Shown: piece after piece, positions 1 to 52,581 of the stretch
Position numbering within the stretch: the first letter of the stretch is position 1
Layout of the letters: each line of letters begins with the position of its first letter
Notes under the pieces: model-generated
Databases searched by the model: none
What the model saw: the letters and a program-made list of their open reading frames with translations, nothing else
What the model was told of the DNA's origin: nothing
Assembly (NCBI RefSeq): GCF_040807025.1
Contig: NC_090944.1
Location: 117,816,738-117,880,737 of the forward strand
Source: Struthio camelus
Lineage: Eukaryota > Chordata > Aves > Struthioniformes > Struthionidae
Direction: 5' to 3'
DNA: 64,000 nt
Program-made: the position numbers and the translations under genes

Positions 1-3000
1 ATTGTGCCACAAGTCATACCTGTCAGCCTGGAGCACACTGAATGCTTGTGATGTATGATGTACAAGAAGCTCATCTGAACATCTGTGTTGGCTTCTATAT
101 TGAGGCTGCCAAAGACCCCTCAAAAAACCTTGAATCTTTTAGTCTGGTTTGATTTGTTACCTTAGCAAAAGAAAAAGACTTGCTTAAGGTGGTTTGCTAG
201 TTCTCAAGTACTAAAGAAATAGTTGCAGACAGCAAGCAGTTAAAATGTGAAAACAACGGGATGTCTAGGGCATCCCTTGTCATCTTCTTTCTTCTCTTTT
301 CTCTCTGCCTCTGCATTGTGAATCAAAGCTGCTGCAAAACAAAGCCTTACAGAAGACACGTGATGGTAGATCTCTTTCACTGTCTTCATGTCACATTGCT
401 ATGCATTTGGAATTCTGATGCTGGCTAGTTAAAATACGGTAATCCTAAACTGAATCTCTGCTGATAGATCTGTTGATGACATATTGGGCCATCATAAGTA
501 ATAATGGGTAGTGTAATTTATGAAGTTCTAGGTAACCACAGGCATCTCCAAAAGCTCACAGTGGAAGTAATTTTTAAGATTCGTGTCTCTTAAGCCCTTC
601 TGCTTCAGGAACTGAGAAATGGGGGTCTTCTGCAGTATGGTATTTGAAAGGCAAGAGTTTGAGTCAAACACACCTTAGAAGAAATTTTCTATAAATCCTC
701 AGGGAGGGGCAGTTTAGAAATGCTTCAGGTAAACTTAAATAACTTGTGTCCGAAAGTGTGTTTTCGTTACTATGAGATCTATGTGAGGGCCATATGCAGT
801 CCACCAAACGAAGCTAGTGCGCTTTCCGTTTGGTATGGTATCAAGGCACGTTTGCTGAAGATGCAGACCTATTTTACGTTTATATGCTATATAAAGACTA
901 TGACATATACAGTTAAATTGCCTTCTTAGTTGATTGATGCACCCCACTTCCACTTGTCTTTCTGACAGGAAGCTAAACCGAAAAGCTAGTATCTGTTGTG
1001 TGTATTTTGTGCCCTAAGATAACAGATGTTCTTTGCTGCCGAGCAGGCTGAAAAGGCGGTTTTAGTGCAAGAGCTGGAGTGCAAGCTGAGTTGAGGACAG
1101 TACCAACCAGTCACAGGAGACTGATCATAGTGTTAATGGCTCTCTAGCTGATGAACGCCTTTAAGTTTTTTAATTTAAAAATAAACCTGTGAATAATCCA
1201 CTTAGTAAAAGTTCAGGATGTGGTTAAGAGTGCACTCTCTTATCTGGGCTAGCAATTATGATTACCTTGCAAAATATGACAGCTGTTACAAAAGCTCACG
1301 TGTATGGCACGTGCTTGAAAATGCTCATGGTTTTGAATATAAAAACTGACTGCAAAAAGCTGAAGCTCAGAAAGGGAGATAACACTGGGAGGAGAAACGC
1401 GATGATGTGCCTGCATGCTTTGATGCCATGGGTTGACTATAATGAGGTGTTTGACTTGTGGCAGTTCAAGCAGGGGAAAACTCTGGACTTAACGATTTGC
1501 TCAACCAGTGAAGTGCGTTTGTAGGCATGCTGGTGAATGGATAATGCTGATACATGGCCAAGTTCACAGCCTTGGCCTTTATCTGCAAAATGCTCAGCTG
1601 ACAAAGGGCTTCTGTTACTCAGAAGGACTATGGAGACCTTTGTGGTTTGATTGAGCAAGCACGTGTGGTTTGATGGCTAGAATTGTTTTGGGGACTTCGT
1701 AAGACTGAGCTGTAAGCGCAGTTAGTATATTTGTTGATGCAAGTTTAATCAAAGTGCCGTATATAGTCAGTGAGAACGTAGCCCGTTGGCTGGCTAGGTG
1801 GCTAAAGGATTCTTCGGAAATGAATACGTGAAGTAGAGAATCATATGCCTTATCTGCTTAATGGGGCTAGTTCTGTAGGGCTTCCCCAGATGATGTTTCT
1901 GGGCACGGTGTGTCTGTGTCGTCTCGCTTTTGCGCGGCTGTGTTGGGTAAACAAGGACAACAACAGCTTTGGTTCCTGGGGTGGGCTGGGGGGAGCCGTG
2001 GATCCGATTAGCTCTCTTGTGATTTTTGTTTTAGTGAGCTTGGCCTTCTGTAAGAAGTGGAACGTAACTTGTCCGAGGCAAACCTATATAGGAGAAGTGA
2101 GTGTTAGCTGAGCTCTATTCAGTTAATCTGAAACTGAATGCTGGAATTACTTTCCTGAGATTTCTGGAAAGGTTGCTTCTCTTTGAATACATGACTAAAA
2201 TTCTTCAAATGCATGGCTAATATGCAAAACGCTTAAGTGGCTAATATAACATACTGTTTCAATTCTAAACTTTTATCTGCTTTTTGTTTAAAATTGCAGT
2301 CTGCTTTCGGAAACTTCTGATTTTATGTACTGATTTTTTTAGACATTTCATGCAACACTGACACAAACTGAGCGTATAGTTCATGATGTACTGTAACATA
2401 GTGTTTCCCAGGCACACAGTTATGTTGAAATAAATATTTAAGAAGCAATAAAAGATATTATCACGGTATCTAGAAAAACAACCGAATCGCTTATTAAAAC
2501 ACTCTGCAGGAAATACAGGTTGTTAGGTAGTTTTTTTGGTTGTTTTTTTGTTTAATGGCAGTGAACCAAGGAGGAGAACTTTGGGGTGTTTTTTTTACAC
2601 CCCAGCTGTTTCCAGCATCCTAAAAGATTCCTCAGAATTTAGAGGTAGCAGATACCTTGTTGTTCTGAAATGACATTTTTAAATAGCCGCATACATCATG
2701 AATGAACATATTATAATAAACAGAGCTTGAAAACTGCACATTGCATGCTGCTACAGAATTCAGCTTTCAGCTTTAGTGCTGTTTGGAAATGCTCTCAGAT
2801 ACCATTGCTTTGACCTAACTTCATTTTTTTCCCCAACTTCTTAGCCTTATTATCTTTTTTTATTTTGTTTAAAGCTGTTCGATAAAGTTGGTGAGTTCTT
2901 GGTCTTCGTGTTTAAATTCCTCTATACGTTCCAGCAATAACAAGCTGTTTATGTGCAAAAGAGAGGCTTATTGCAAAACTTAAGAAAAATAATTTGTAAT

Positions 3001-5582
3001 ATATTCAGTGTTGTTCAAGTACAGAAATTATACATATGTGCCTCACGAACTGAGAAACTTGACCTTTTTTATGCATGTTTTCTGTCGTTCTTAGGCATAG
3101 CTGGAGAGAATCTGTTTGACTATGAAGAAAATCCCCCTAAGAGGCAATAAATACGCATCTATCCTGAGGGGCTTAGCCTTTTTGCCACAAAAGACCAAAA
3201 TCTAGAGTTGTCATGACCACAAACTTTATCTTTCCTTCTGTTTTTTTCTCTTCAGATTGGCTCTGACTTATATTGTCATTATGATGGAATAACTGACTTC
3301 CCCTTTAAATCTGTATTAAAAGGATCTATCCTGTGAAGCTGTCTTCACTTTGCCTCTAGCATTGGTTTTACTTGCCTATGCAACTGTTTATCTAAAAGAT
3401 ACCTTCCAGTACCAATTGAAAGTAAGCTAGTCCTATGATGTGCGTGAAATTGGCAATTGAGAGTAGAGCGGCTAATACTTCTGGTAGCACTTATATCGGT
3501 TAGTGCGGATGTAATTGTGTGCGTAAGTAGGATGCAGAGCTCAAAGACTTTAAAACTTGCTTGTGTAACAGTGCTGTGGCTCTGGATTGGGTTCTAGGTA
3601 CAGCTATCATATTCACTGTTAGCAACATGGAAATAATGATCGTGGGTGTTTTCTGAGGCAGGATTTTTGATTGGGCTCCTTTTTAGTGCATGTAGGACTA
3701 GTATCTTATATTGCAGGAATTTTTTTTAAAGCTTCTTAGCCTGTGGCTGTCCTTATGAACCTTACTTTCTGTAGACTCAGAAAGAATTTTAACTATGTGC
3801 TTCTAAGGGATATTGCTACCATGTTATTTCATGGTTGAATAGACTTGTCTGATGTACAAAATCTAAGTGTGTCTGACTTGCTTCGTTGTGCAATAATTTG
3901 GAAAATAGTTTAGCTATATATTAAGCAGTGGGGGTAAAGTAGTATTTTGCAGAGACACTCAGATAATGAAAAGATAACCGGAAAATTAAATTTAGGACTA
4001 TTCCCCTGGTCACAGTGAATAATTACTAATGTTAGCGGTGAGGTAAGCAGAGTTTTGTTATGTTTGGGAAGGACGTTCCGGCTGTGGTATACTCCTTGGT
4101 TTATTTTGGTTTCATTACAGCTGTTTGCTAGTTGTCCCAATTCTACTAGTGCTTATGCCCTGCAATGATACCATTCAGCTCTCTGGAGCGATTTGCAAAC
4201 TTAGGTGCTTGCAGAAGGGGTTTGGCCTCAGTCTGTCTTAAATGCATGCTATAGATGGAAACACTATTTTCTTCTGCTACATAAAACAGAATTTAATTAC
4301 TTGTATAAGGAATGGCAGGTGAGATCAGTATAATAGGCAAATGCTAGATTGTGTGTTGGGAGAAACGGTGAAACCTAGTGCTGCGCTCTCAGTGTGTTGC
4401 TTGTGGCGTAAGGTGAAAGATGTAGACATCTTTGGGCCACAAAGAAGCTGGCTCAGTTAGATATCCTGAGATAGCCAGCTTTTGACTGAAGCAGTGACTA
4501 ATGAGAAAATATTGAAGTATCTTAAGTTTTGTTCATGCTTTATGCCTACCAGAAATTGAGACACACTTGTGAGTAAGCACACCTTCCTTCTACCAAATAT
4601 AAAAATTGGTCTGAGGCGACTGTCTCTACCTATAGTATTGACCTTCCTTCGAATGTGTAACTTAAATTTTACCCTTTAAACGTTTGTACCCATCTTGATA
4701 TTGGAAAACATTTGAAATACTGGAACACTTAACACCCCTTTAACATCTTCTGTTACTTTGATTTCTGCCGGGAACGTTTCCAAGCCTCAGGTGTCTCTTG
4801 CCCCTCACATACTACTTGGAAGTTGAGTATAGAAGCACTGCAGCTTTAAGCTACTAACTTGGTGTGGGATGGTGTGTTGGTTGCGTTCAAAGTGACATCC
4901 TTCCAGCCCTTTAGACTTTTGACATTTAGAACATATTTATGAGATGATATGGAATTTGTTTTTAATAATAGATTATTTATTTTAAATAAGAATGCAGGTA
5001 GCTCATTACTTGAATGAGAACTCGTATGGCTTACAAAAAGATGCAAGCAGGTTTTGGGAACAAAGCTTACTTGAAATATTTTTTTTTCTCTCAAAAATAT
5101 TACTTGGGATGAAAAGATATTTAAAAGCAATTTTTTTTGAGTGCAACAGTATTCCCAAATATGCTCTTAATTATCATTTCAAGTTAAGCATGTGTAGCTG
5201 TTCTTACAAATATTTTTTTGTACTGTGTATTTTTAAAAGACTAACTTTGGCTTATGATTAGACAAGCATCTTTGCAGCGTAGTGGTTTAGTGTGTAGTTT
5301 GGCATAGTTTCACATTAAAAATATCTTTATTGATTAGTATCTAGGTGTCTCTAGTTTTGCTTTTGGAATAGGCATAGCCTTTTTGCAGACTTCTTTCTTG
5401 ATCTATGCATCAAACTCTGCTCAAAGGCAGCATGCTCTGCACGGGCCACAATCCAAAGTTGCCGATTATGCTTGTAAAAATAAGTAAAATAAAAATCTCC
5501 TCTTTATGCTTTTTAGATTGGTTTGCTGTAACTATCTAAAATCCAAGTAGGTAAATTCCCAAATATTTTATTTGCCTTGTAG
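1..5582 (+). other. MARK1: MARK1 intron 1 (3' part)
   Basis: This T-rich, AT-biased sequence precedes the first coding exon in view. It has only short chance ORFs and oligo-T runs, with no recognisable repeat or RNA gene. It is read as intron 1 because exon 2 starts in phase 0 at a codon equivalent to human residue 18, so exon 1 must lie further upstream. The acceptor is at 5581-5582. Confidence 0.75.
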
Positions 5583-44664
<39,082 letters not shown>

Positions 44665-44928
44665 AGAGAAACTACATTTTTTGGGATCAGGGAAGATTCG
44701 TACATGATCTACACTTTGAATGTACTGGTTGCGCCTAATGTGATTGGCCTGTGAAACTCCCCATGTAGAAATTGCCCTTATTGCAATAAGGTTATACATA
44801 GTTATTCAGAATTGTAAAGTTAAATCCAGTATAACCTATATTAAATAACTGTAGCTAAAGAAGTTATGTTCACATGTACAGGTAAGTATATAGAGCATTC
44901 TGTTCATTTTATGTTCATAGAGTTGTAT

Positions 44929-44934
44929 AATAAA
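44929..44934 (+). terminator. MARK1: Candidate proximal poly(A) signal of MARK1
   Basis: Canonical AATAAA 265 nt after the stop codon, in ttgtataataaagatgac. It would give a short 3' UTR. Confidence 0.5.
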
Positions 44935-46070
44935 GATGACTGCTTAAATACAGATCTTGTATAGTTGTCTAGATTTCTGCACAGAAATGTATGTTTGATG
45001 CTTTGAGTTGGAGAAGTTCTTCCCTATCATTTACATTTTTGGTGGTTTTTATAAGTCTTACCTCTATCATGCATTTTTAAAAAAAGAAAAACTGTCCTGA
45101 GTCAGATGCACAAAAACAGCTTTCACAACTGTAGCATGACCGTTTTTAATTATTTAAAAATTGTTCATGATTTGAACCAAAAGTCGATGCATAAATCGGC
45201 TTTTGTTCTACACAAGACTGTTCCTGCTTATCTTTGGCTCTTAACCTTGTTATTGGACAGTGTTTAGTTGAAAAATACAAACGTGTTTACAGTGTTGGCA
45301 CTTACAGTTTAGAAACTTCGTTTTGCCTTGGGCCAGCTCAGAGCTGTGGGGGAACAGAAACCAGGCATTAGTAATGGTTTGTCTGCAAATTATAGTGCTT
45401 ACTCCCTGGCCCGTTAACAAATGTAGCACCAAAATGGAGAAGCGTAAATTATTTCCTTTGAATATCATGGTGTAAAATATCACTTGTTTGCTGCCTTCAG
45501 AATATTATAAATTCCATTTTATGGAAATATATTAATATTGGGACTGTTGAATAGCACAAGATAATCTGAAGTGTTGACCAATTGTATAAATTAATAATAA
45601 CACCTCAGGAATTAGCTTGGCTTTTGGAATATGTGCCCCCAAAGAGTACATGCAATTCCACATAATATTTTACAGCTAAACATACATTGTTTGTAATGAT
45701 AAATTGTTGATTTCTGCTTTCGTGGTTGTACAGTTTGTTCCCATGTAACCTGTTTGTGTTTAATATTTTATCAAATTTCTTGTATTTATTCCACATCATT
45801 ATGCCTGTAATGTGCAGCTTTGTAATTAGGCGTTTGCCTACAGAAAAGAAAAAAAAACACATTTTTTTCCTTCATAATTAATGATTATAAACTATGTAAA
45901 ACCACTAGTACTGGTACATTTTAATACTTGTTATTTTGTACTGAATTAACCATAGAGGTTGGTTGTGCAATGTTATTTAATGTCGTAATTACTGTAATAT
46001 CAACATATGGGCTCCATCTGCACACTCTTGTGAAGAATAGAAAGTTCGTTAAGAAATTGTCACTTTAAAA

Positions 46071-46076
46071 AATAAA
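46071..46076 (+). terminator. MARK1: Candidate distal poly(A) signal of MARK1
   Basis: Canonical AATAAA within an A-rich context 1.4 kb after the stop. ATTAAA at 46364 is a further alternative. Confidence 0.4.
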
Positions 46077-46400
46077 AATTAAAAAAAAAGCTGTGGTAAA
46101 CTCTGTAACCCTAAGTTAGAAGGCTGTAAGTGTAGTTTATGTGCCATTCAATAATGGCTTCTTGACAGAGATGGACTTTACATGCTGTACTGTGATGTAG
46201 CTTTCTTCTGTAACAGTTCTGTTCTGACATGGACGTGTATTGTTGCCTTAGAAAAAGGGTGGTGTTTGGAAAGAAAGAACTGTAGCCCCTTTTTTTTTTT
46301 TTTAATCTGTTGTTCATTGAAACAAAATTTGATGCAAGTCATCTTGATTCACTGGTGCACTCTATTAAAACTTACTTGAACAGTTCTCATACTAAAATAC

Positions 46401-49400
46401 TTGTTGTTTGCCCTTTATAAATGTGCATTAATTATTGCAGATAGAGGAGTAGCCTAGAGGTCTCTGGTTGCAGGTATGCATTGTGTCTGGGGTTTTTGTT
46501 TAGTTTTCAGTGTAAAGACTTCCTACTCTACATTGTGTGAATTCAGGATTTTCATTGCATCAGTTCTAGGTCCTACACTGCCTCGAAAATGACAGTGGCT
46601 TTAGCACTTCATGCAGATAGATGTCCAGAAACTCTTCCAGAAATTCACACACAAATCCTTCCTGAGAGATTGGTTTTTGATCTGCTCAATTTATCCATGA
46701 ATGTTCATTTACCCTTGAAAATACACCACTAGAATGTAACTGTGATGTTAATCTAAGATCATGTATGAATTTAGTGATGAAACAAAACCTTTTGCCTTTT
46801 TGGGAGGTTCTGTGTTAAAAATACAGGTCATGCTGTGGGCCAGTAGATTAAATAATTGTGATAGTTTCCTACTTTATATGTTATGTTTTTTACATGGTTA
46901 ACTCTGCCCTAGGTTATTACCATTTCTGACCACTTTACATAGCTGGAGATGAGTCTATATTAATGTTTCGTAAAACTTGGACAGCATTTCAAGATGACAG
47001 AGATTATGAGGTTTTAGTTCAATTCTCCCATGAAACATTTATTAAATTGGCATTTGGGGATTCCATATTTCTCTATGGGAAACGGACCGTTTGCAAATAA
47101 TACAATTTCCTGAAACTATCAGCTGTGTGAAACTGCAGATTCCCAAATTCTGTTGAACTCCTTCCTTTTGCCTTATTGGAAGATATTAGGTAAGTTGTGA
47201 ACCGAATTATACTCTCAACAAATACACAGAATGCTTCAGTAAGGACATCATCTGAGTGCACGAGGTGTAGCCCACTGTACTTGAACACGGTGTTTGATGT
47301 TCAGGATTTCCTATTACTGGCAGGAATAAGATGGGAAGATCCAAGAGTGAATTTTCAGAACTGCCAGTTTTATTGGCAAGCTGAGTGTATTTAGTATGGA
47401 AATCAGTAAGACGCCATATATGGAATCCTCAATAGCTGTTTTTGAGTCACTCAACAGCTGCCTTGTTCTATAGCTATTACGTTTAAGATGCTCTTCGGAA
47501 GAGTGGGGTAAGAACGTTTGGATCTGAAATGCAGCTTGACTTGCATGTGGGAGGGGATCGGTGTGGCATATTACCAGCATAGCTTTAACTGGAGAAATCT
47601 GCAAGACAGCTGAATGCCGCATCGGGTTCTGCAGTTCCAGGAAGGGATAAAGATGTCTCGGATCTGAAGATGTCTTACATATTTGATTGTGGTTACTTGG
47701 CTGCACTTCTAGATTTTTGGGGGAAAGCTGAAGAGCCTAGTTCTGCTGTTTTGGTTTGAGGCTGTTGTTTTTAGGCTTTATTTATTTATTTAAGGCATGC
47801 AGACATTTCAAAACCAAGTAGCTCCTTTTTCATGCAGTCTTATATAAAGCATTAAAATGTATTCAGGACAATGAACAGACTAAACTTTCATTTCTGCTTC
47901 TGTGGAGGAAAAACATGCTTGAGAATGAAAAGTCATCATTAGCGCCACTTAATTACCGTGATATGCCTAACAGCTCTCTGCATTGCACCGAGCATTTTGA
48001 TATGTGGTATCATGCACTTAAAACGAACCTTGGACCTTTTAATCTGAGAGGACGTGTTGTTACGTTTCCCTGGTTGCCACGTGAATTGAGACAGTATGTC
48101 GCAATCGAGAGACGTGTGCTCTTAGTTTTGGATAGCAGGATGAGTTTGTGTTGTTTTCCTGAATTCTATGAAAATCCAGTGGGTGTTGAAAGGCCTGCCT
48201 GTCTCGAGAAAACAAATTAATCTTTCAATATCCTTGCCCCCCTAGGATAGGGGGAAAGTGTACATTCACTAATGGGGGCTTAAATAAAAAAATTAAATGT
48301 AAACACTCTTCAAAGATCCAGAACGTTACTTAACATTTTCTTCTTTTAAACAACATTTTTCAAGGTAGCGTGAGGTTAACAAAAGGAAATATCACGTTTG
48401 ACAGTTGTTTACACATTACTGATATTTTATTTCTCAATGTTGCTACTTCATCGGCATCAATAGTTACTTCACTCTTCTAACTAGCTAAGAGGGCAGCACA
48501 TTAAAAACTGCAGGAATGTAGCATGCAAACGTAATTAATCAGACACGGTGCTGTTTCAAGCTTTCTACCACATGAACACTGTTGAAATAGATACCTGGGA
48601 CTGGAGCTGTGGTGCTAGTCTGTGTCATCTCGTCTGCTGAGGTGCTGCACACAAGCGCGCATCCACCTCGAGGCCCAGGGAGGTGGGCGAGACGGTCGGG
48701 TCCTGGGAAGGGATCGTGCAGGCCCTAAAGCAGCCAAGCTGTAAGGGCCACAACTGCTCTCTGGTAAGTGTCAAGTTGGGAGCGATACTCAGACTCTGAA
48801 AATCCTTTCCTGGGTTTAGGTATCTGCCTCAACTTCCTGGAGACTGCGAACAAACAGGCAGGACTCCTGGAAAGACTAGCAGCAAAGCCAGCAGGAGTGG
48901 TGGCCCCTTTCCTATAAAAAGGGGGAAGGGATAGAGCCCTTTCCCACCGTGCCAGACCACAGACTTAGGCTCTTAATTTCCACCTTGTAGATGATGGACT
49001 TCCTACCTCTCCGTTACACAGCTCCTGGGTGGAGCTCTGGCTACGGGAAAACAATGATTTTGGAGCCAAGAGCTACGCTAGGCACAGGATTTACTTGCTG
49101 AATGTTAACAGCGTGCCTTGGAAAGGGGGAGAGACAGCTTTGAGGCTTGGTTTCTCGTTCAGAAAAATCCTCATCACAGGATTAGTCTATTCCCTTATCA
49201 CTGCAGCTGCTTGTCAGAAATACTGTATATGTATCAAATGTTGATAACTACACCAACGGGTTTAATGAATGGTGTCAGTCCTTGCTATGCAATGTTACTA
49301 CTCTTAATCTTTAAGAAACATCTCAGCAGCAGAGCACTGCTAGTGGAAGCGTTTAACGGGTTACAAAGCACAACTGTTAAATCGCGGTAGGCTGAACTTT

Positions 49401-49420
49401 ATAACGCTGCTCTACGGTAC
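46401..49420. other. Intergenic MARK1 - C1orf115
   Basis: About 3 kb without a recognisable gene. It is AT-rich until about 48600, then has a small CpG-containing patch (48640-48730). Open frames here (up to 130 codons) have unfamiliar translations and no homologous feel. Confidence 0.75.
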
Positions 49421-49429
49421 CACCAAACT

Positions 49430-50330
49430 AGCCTCCTCGGTTCCTCCTCCGGCGCCTGGGCAAAAAACGCTTGGGAAGCGGCTGCGGCTGCACGGCGGCT
49501 GTGCTCGGCGGAGGCGGCGGGTCGGCGGGCGGCCCCGCACCGGCTGCGCCTTTTTTTTCAGCTGTGAAACTTCCGCGCTCTTCAAAAATTGCTGTGGCCG
49601 GGGCGGGGGCAGGAGGCCGAGGCGAGGGGCCACCGGCCAGGGGAGGGCCCGGAGCCGAGCGGCCCGGGGCAGCGGCTGCCTCGGCCACACCTGGGGGGCG
49701 GCCGGGCCGGGGCCGCGCCGAGCCGCGGAGGAGGAGGAGGAGGAGGAAGGGGAGGAGGAGGCGGCGGCGGCGGAGCTGCCCGCGGCGCGGCACTGCCATG
49801 GCCGTGGGGGCGCGGCTGGGCGCCGCGGCCAGGGGCCGGGGCGGCGGGAGGGGGGCGGCCGAGGACCGGGCGCCCATCCTGCGGGGCGAGGAGGAGGAGG
49901 AGGACGAGCCGGGGGCGCGGAAGGTGCGCTTCGCCGTCCTGCCCGAGCGCTACGAGCCGCTGCGGCCGCCGCCGGCCACCAAGCGGCCCTACCGGGCGCG
50001 GCTGAGGAAGTACGGCAAGGTGAGAGACCCCCGGGAGCTGCCCGCCGCCCCGGCGCGTTTCAGCCTCCGTCGAAACGCCCTAAAATGCGCGGCTGCAGCC
50101 GCGGGCGCGCTGGGCGCCCCCGGAAAGCGGCCGGAAAGGCGCGGTGGGCGCGCACGGGCGGGACGCAGAAGCGCTGGCTTCGGGGCACAAGCGCGTAAGC
50201 CCGCGGCGCCCGCCGACTTGCTCGCTTTCGCCCGGGAGGCGCCGCTGCCGTCGGAGGAGGAAGGACACGAACCCTGGCGTGGAGCACAGGGCAGCGAGGC
50301 TCTCGCTCCAGGCTGGAAGTGAGGCTAAGC
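49430..50330. promoter_or_regulatory. C1orf115: CpG island and promoter region of C1orf115
   Basis: There is an abrupt change to very GC- and CpG-rich sequence, with an Sp1-like ggggcgggggc near 49600 and a GGA-repeat 5' UTR (about 49726-49760). It spans the 5' flank, exon 1 and the start of intron 1. There is no convincing TATA box next to the ATG, as expected of a CpG-island promoter with dispersed starts. Confidence 0.8.
49798..50019 (+). CDS. C1orf115: C1orf115 / RDD1 coding exon 1
   Basis: The human protein is named required for drug-induced death 1 and is reported to influence trafficking of the efflux pump ABCB1. Exon 1 has 222 nt (74 codons), phase 0 at its end. It starts MAVGARL, like human MTVGARL, in a strong context (gccatgg). 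An acidic run (EEEEEDE) precedes the conserved RKVRFAVLPERYEPL and a basic stretch ending RLRKYGK at the donor gtgaga. The frame stays open upstream to an ATG at 49471, but that extension is low-complexity Gly/Ala/Arg and was not chosen. With exon 2 the protein is 113 aa, shorter than human (142) through a reduced acidic N-terminal part. Its position between MARK1 and MTARC matches the mammalian order. Confidence 0.92.
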
Positions 50331-52461
50331 TGGCCCGTGCGACAGGCGCTTTACGCTGCTTTGTTCTGCGCTCCTCGCAGCATCGTCATTTTCACGCTCT
50401 TCCTTCAAACTTCTGGCTAATTGGTCTTGTTTTTTCCCCCCCTCCCTCTTTTACAGCTGTCAAAGAAATCATGATAAGACGAGTTTACTTTCTAGCTCCC
50501 CCTGGTACCTGGTTCTTCCTGGGTACCCTCACTGGTATGAGGAAAAAAGTAGTATGTTCTTCCCTCTGCTACTGTCGTTTGGAGCAAAGTGACTCCTTCA
50601 CTTTCCTGTGTGGAAAGTCACTCCCCGCACTTGGAAGCTGGTGGTTGGGGCTCGGGGGCTTTTTTTTGAGAGGGCGGCTGCACTTCATTCTGAAAGTGCA
50701 ACTACCCTGAGTTGGATTCTCCTCTCTTGTTCAGTGAAAGTACCGCAGTAGAAGAAATCTCAGATATGGCTTGTCTATTTATTGAAAAAATATGTTTTCT
50801 TTGTCAGTGGGGAAAATCTGTCTGCTGTCTGGAATCTTTTCCTACCTGAGAGAACACAAATGTCAGTGTGAGAAACCACTTTCTATGGCGTTTTTAAAAA
50901 ACGATGCTTTTGTTAGAAGATGTGACCGCTATGTCTGACATCCGAAAAAATGCAAATAGGTTGGGGAAGGTACTTACGTTTGGAATTCATGGACGTTAAA
51001 TATGAGAGTAGAGTAATAAGCTGCCTGATGAACATTACTGTTTGATATAGAGGCGATGGATAGAAAACATTTCATTGTCTCGGGATGGATTTGGTACTTA
51101 GAGTTCCCAGCTCTGTGAATGCCAAGTCGCAGTAAACGTATGTATTACGAAGCCTAGCTTACAGCGTAAGGCTTCGTTTACACAGGGCAGTTTTATGAGC
51201 AAGGTTATGTCATAGCAGTTAATAACTGTGCTGATGTGCTGTTGGTATAAAGGTGTTTATAACAACAGCTAGAGCACATGCCAGTTCTTGGACACTGAAT
51301 ATTCCTTTTTGTATTCGTCACGCTATAGCCTCGTAAGGAAGGTTTTCCAAATCCACTTTGGCAGGAACTAACAAACCTTGAAAGTGCTGAGCAGGTGCAG
51401 GTAGGCGAATCATATGCAACGCAAGGCGGAGGAAAGCGCCCGTCAGTGTGAGGCGGTCAAGCAGGGGCAGATCTGGGACAGGAAGGCCTCCCAAAGGTCT
51501 CCAGGCTCCCTTCCCAGGCTCCACCCACGGCTTCATGCTGCCTTTTTATTTTGCCATCTTAACTCCCTTCAAATAAATGTCCATGCGAGTAAGGAGTGTA
51601 AAATTCAGCTCATGCGGTGGCATCATCAGAGCTAAAGTTATCTAATGTGCCAGTGCAGTTGTAATCCAGCTTCAGAAAACTCTAGGAATGTAATAAGTCT
51701 TGATTGGATTTCACTGACTTCCTTGTATTTAAAAATATATCCTGTGTTCCAGTGTTTGCCATATTATAACAGACAACCTTGATCCAGTCCCAGGCAACCA
51801 TAAAGTGACACCGACCAGCAGCTAGCTCTAATTTTCCCCCAAGCTGAGCCAAGATTTATTAATTCCCCAGTCAAAAGCAATCATATAGCAAAAGGTGTCA
51901 ACATAAGAATTAAAGTTAGATTCAGGTTTTTATTTTCAATAGTATGTAGCAAGTTATCTCTAGTGCAGTACACAAATGAAGTCTTAAATACGTACAGACA
52001 TAAAAGCAGGTCAAAGCATTCGCATTTTGACAAAATGAAATTTTATGAAAGTGCTCTTTGCGATTTATTGCCTTCTTGTTCAATTCTAGTTTTAAAGGCT
52101 TTTGCGCTTTTAGGTGTCGCAAACATACTTAAGTGTGTTCGAGGGAAACGCATACCAGTGCAAACAAAGGGGTGAATTAAACTAGTTTTATTCTTGAATA
52201 AAACCCACATAAAAGCCAAACTTCTTGTGGAAGCTGTGTCCATTTGGTTTAAACATACTCTGTGGGTGTGTATTTATATATACACAAAAATAGACGGTCA
52301 AATTTTTGTTCATGTGCACAAGCCCTACTTAGACGTGGGAGAAGAGACCGTTTTGTGGGGCGGTGACGTGGTGAGTTAGAGAAGGGGCTGTCAGCTATTT
52401 CCTTTGAAGATATTTTCGGTTACCTGTCGGTCTTTTTTTTCTCCCCCATCTCCCCCAACAG
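50020..52461 (+). other. C1orf115: C1orf115 intron
   Basis: A 2.4-kb intron. Its first 300 bp belong to the CpG island; the rest is AT-rich with no recognised element. The acceptor cccccaacag follows a long pyrimidine tract. Confidence 0.88.
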
Positions 52462-52581
52462 AACGTGGGCAAAGCTCTGCAGAAAGGATGCCGCTACTTG
52501 GTGGTCGGCCTGCAAGGGTTGGCGACGGCCTATTCCTCCCCCTTCGGAGTGGCGGCTCAAGTGGCGTCGCTCGTCCGCTAG
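52462..52581 (+). CDS. C1orf115: C1orf115 / RDD1 coding exon 2 and stop
   Basis: A 120-nt exon with stop TAG at 52579-52581. It reads [20 protein letters not shown] then [19 protein letters not shown]. This hydrophobic, Gly/Ala-rich C terminus is the most conserved part of the family (human [20 protein letters not shown]) and could form a membrane-associated hairpin or helix; that topology is inference. A longer open frame over the same bases (52404-52811) is an out-of-frame shadow. Confidence 0.92.
   Translation, partial: NVGKALQKGCRYLVVGLQGLATAYSSPFGVAAQVASLVR

Larger units (their letters stand above)
44665..46400 (+). other. MARK1: MARK1 3' UTR (extent inferred)
   Basis: An AT-rich, mostly unique sequence after the stop. 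Candidate poly(A) signals are AATAAA at 44929-44934, AATAAA at 46071-46076 and ATTAAA at 46364-46369. Which is used cannot be told from sequence. Several AUUUA pentamers and a T tract (about 46289-46305) are present. The right boundary is a guess tied to the last signal. Confidence 0.6.

Noticed and set aside
48670-48725. Possible CR1 piece (cccagggaggtgggcgagac and following)
   Set aside because: Resembles the CR1 3' region over only a few dozen bases; the neighbouring CR1 blocks are missing, so it may be chance.
49428-49877. 149-codon minus-strand open frame over C1orf115 exon 1
   Set aside because: Low-complexity Arg/Pro/Ala translation from CpG-rich DNA, antisense to a recognised exon. 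Typical shadow frame.
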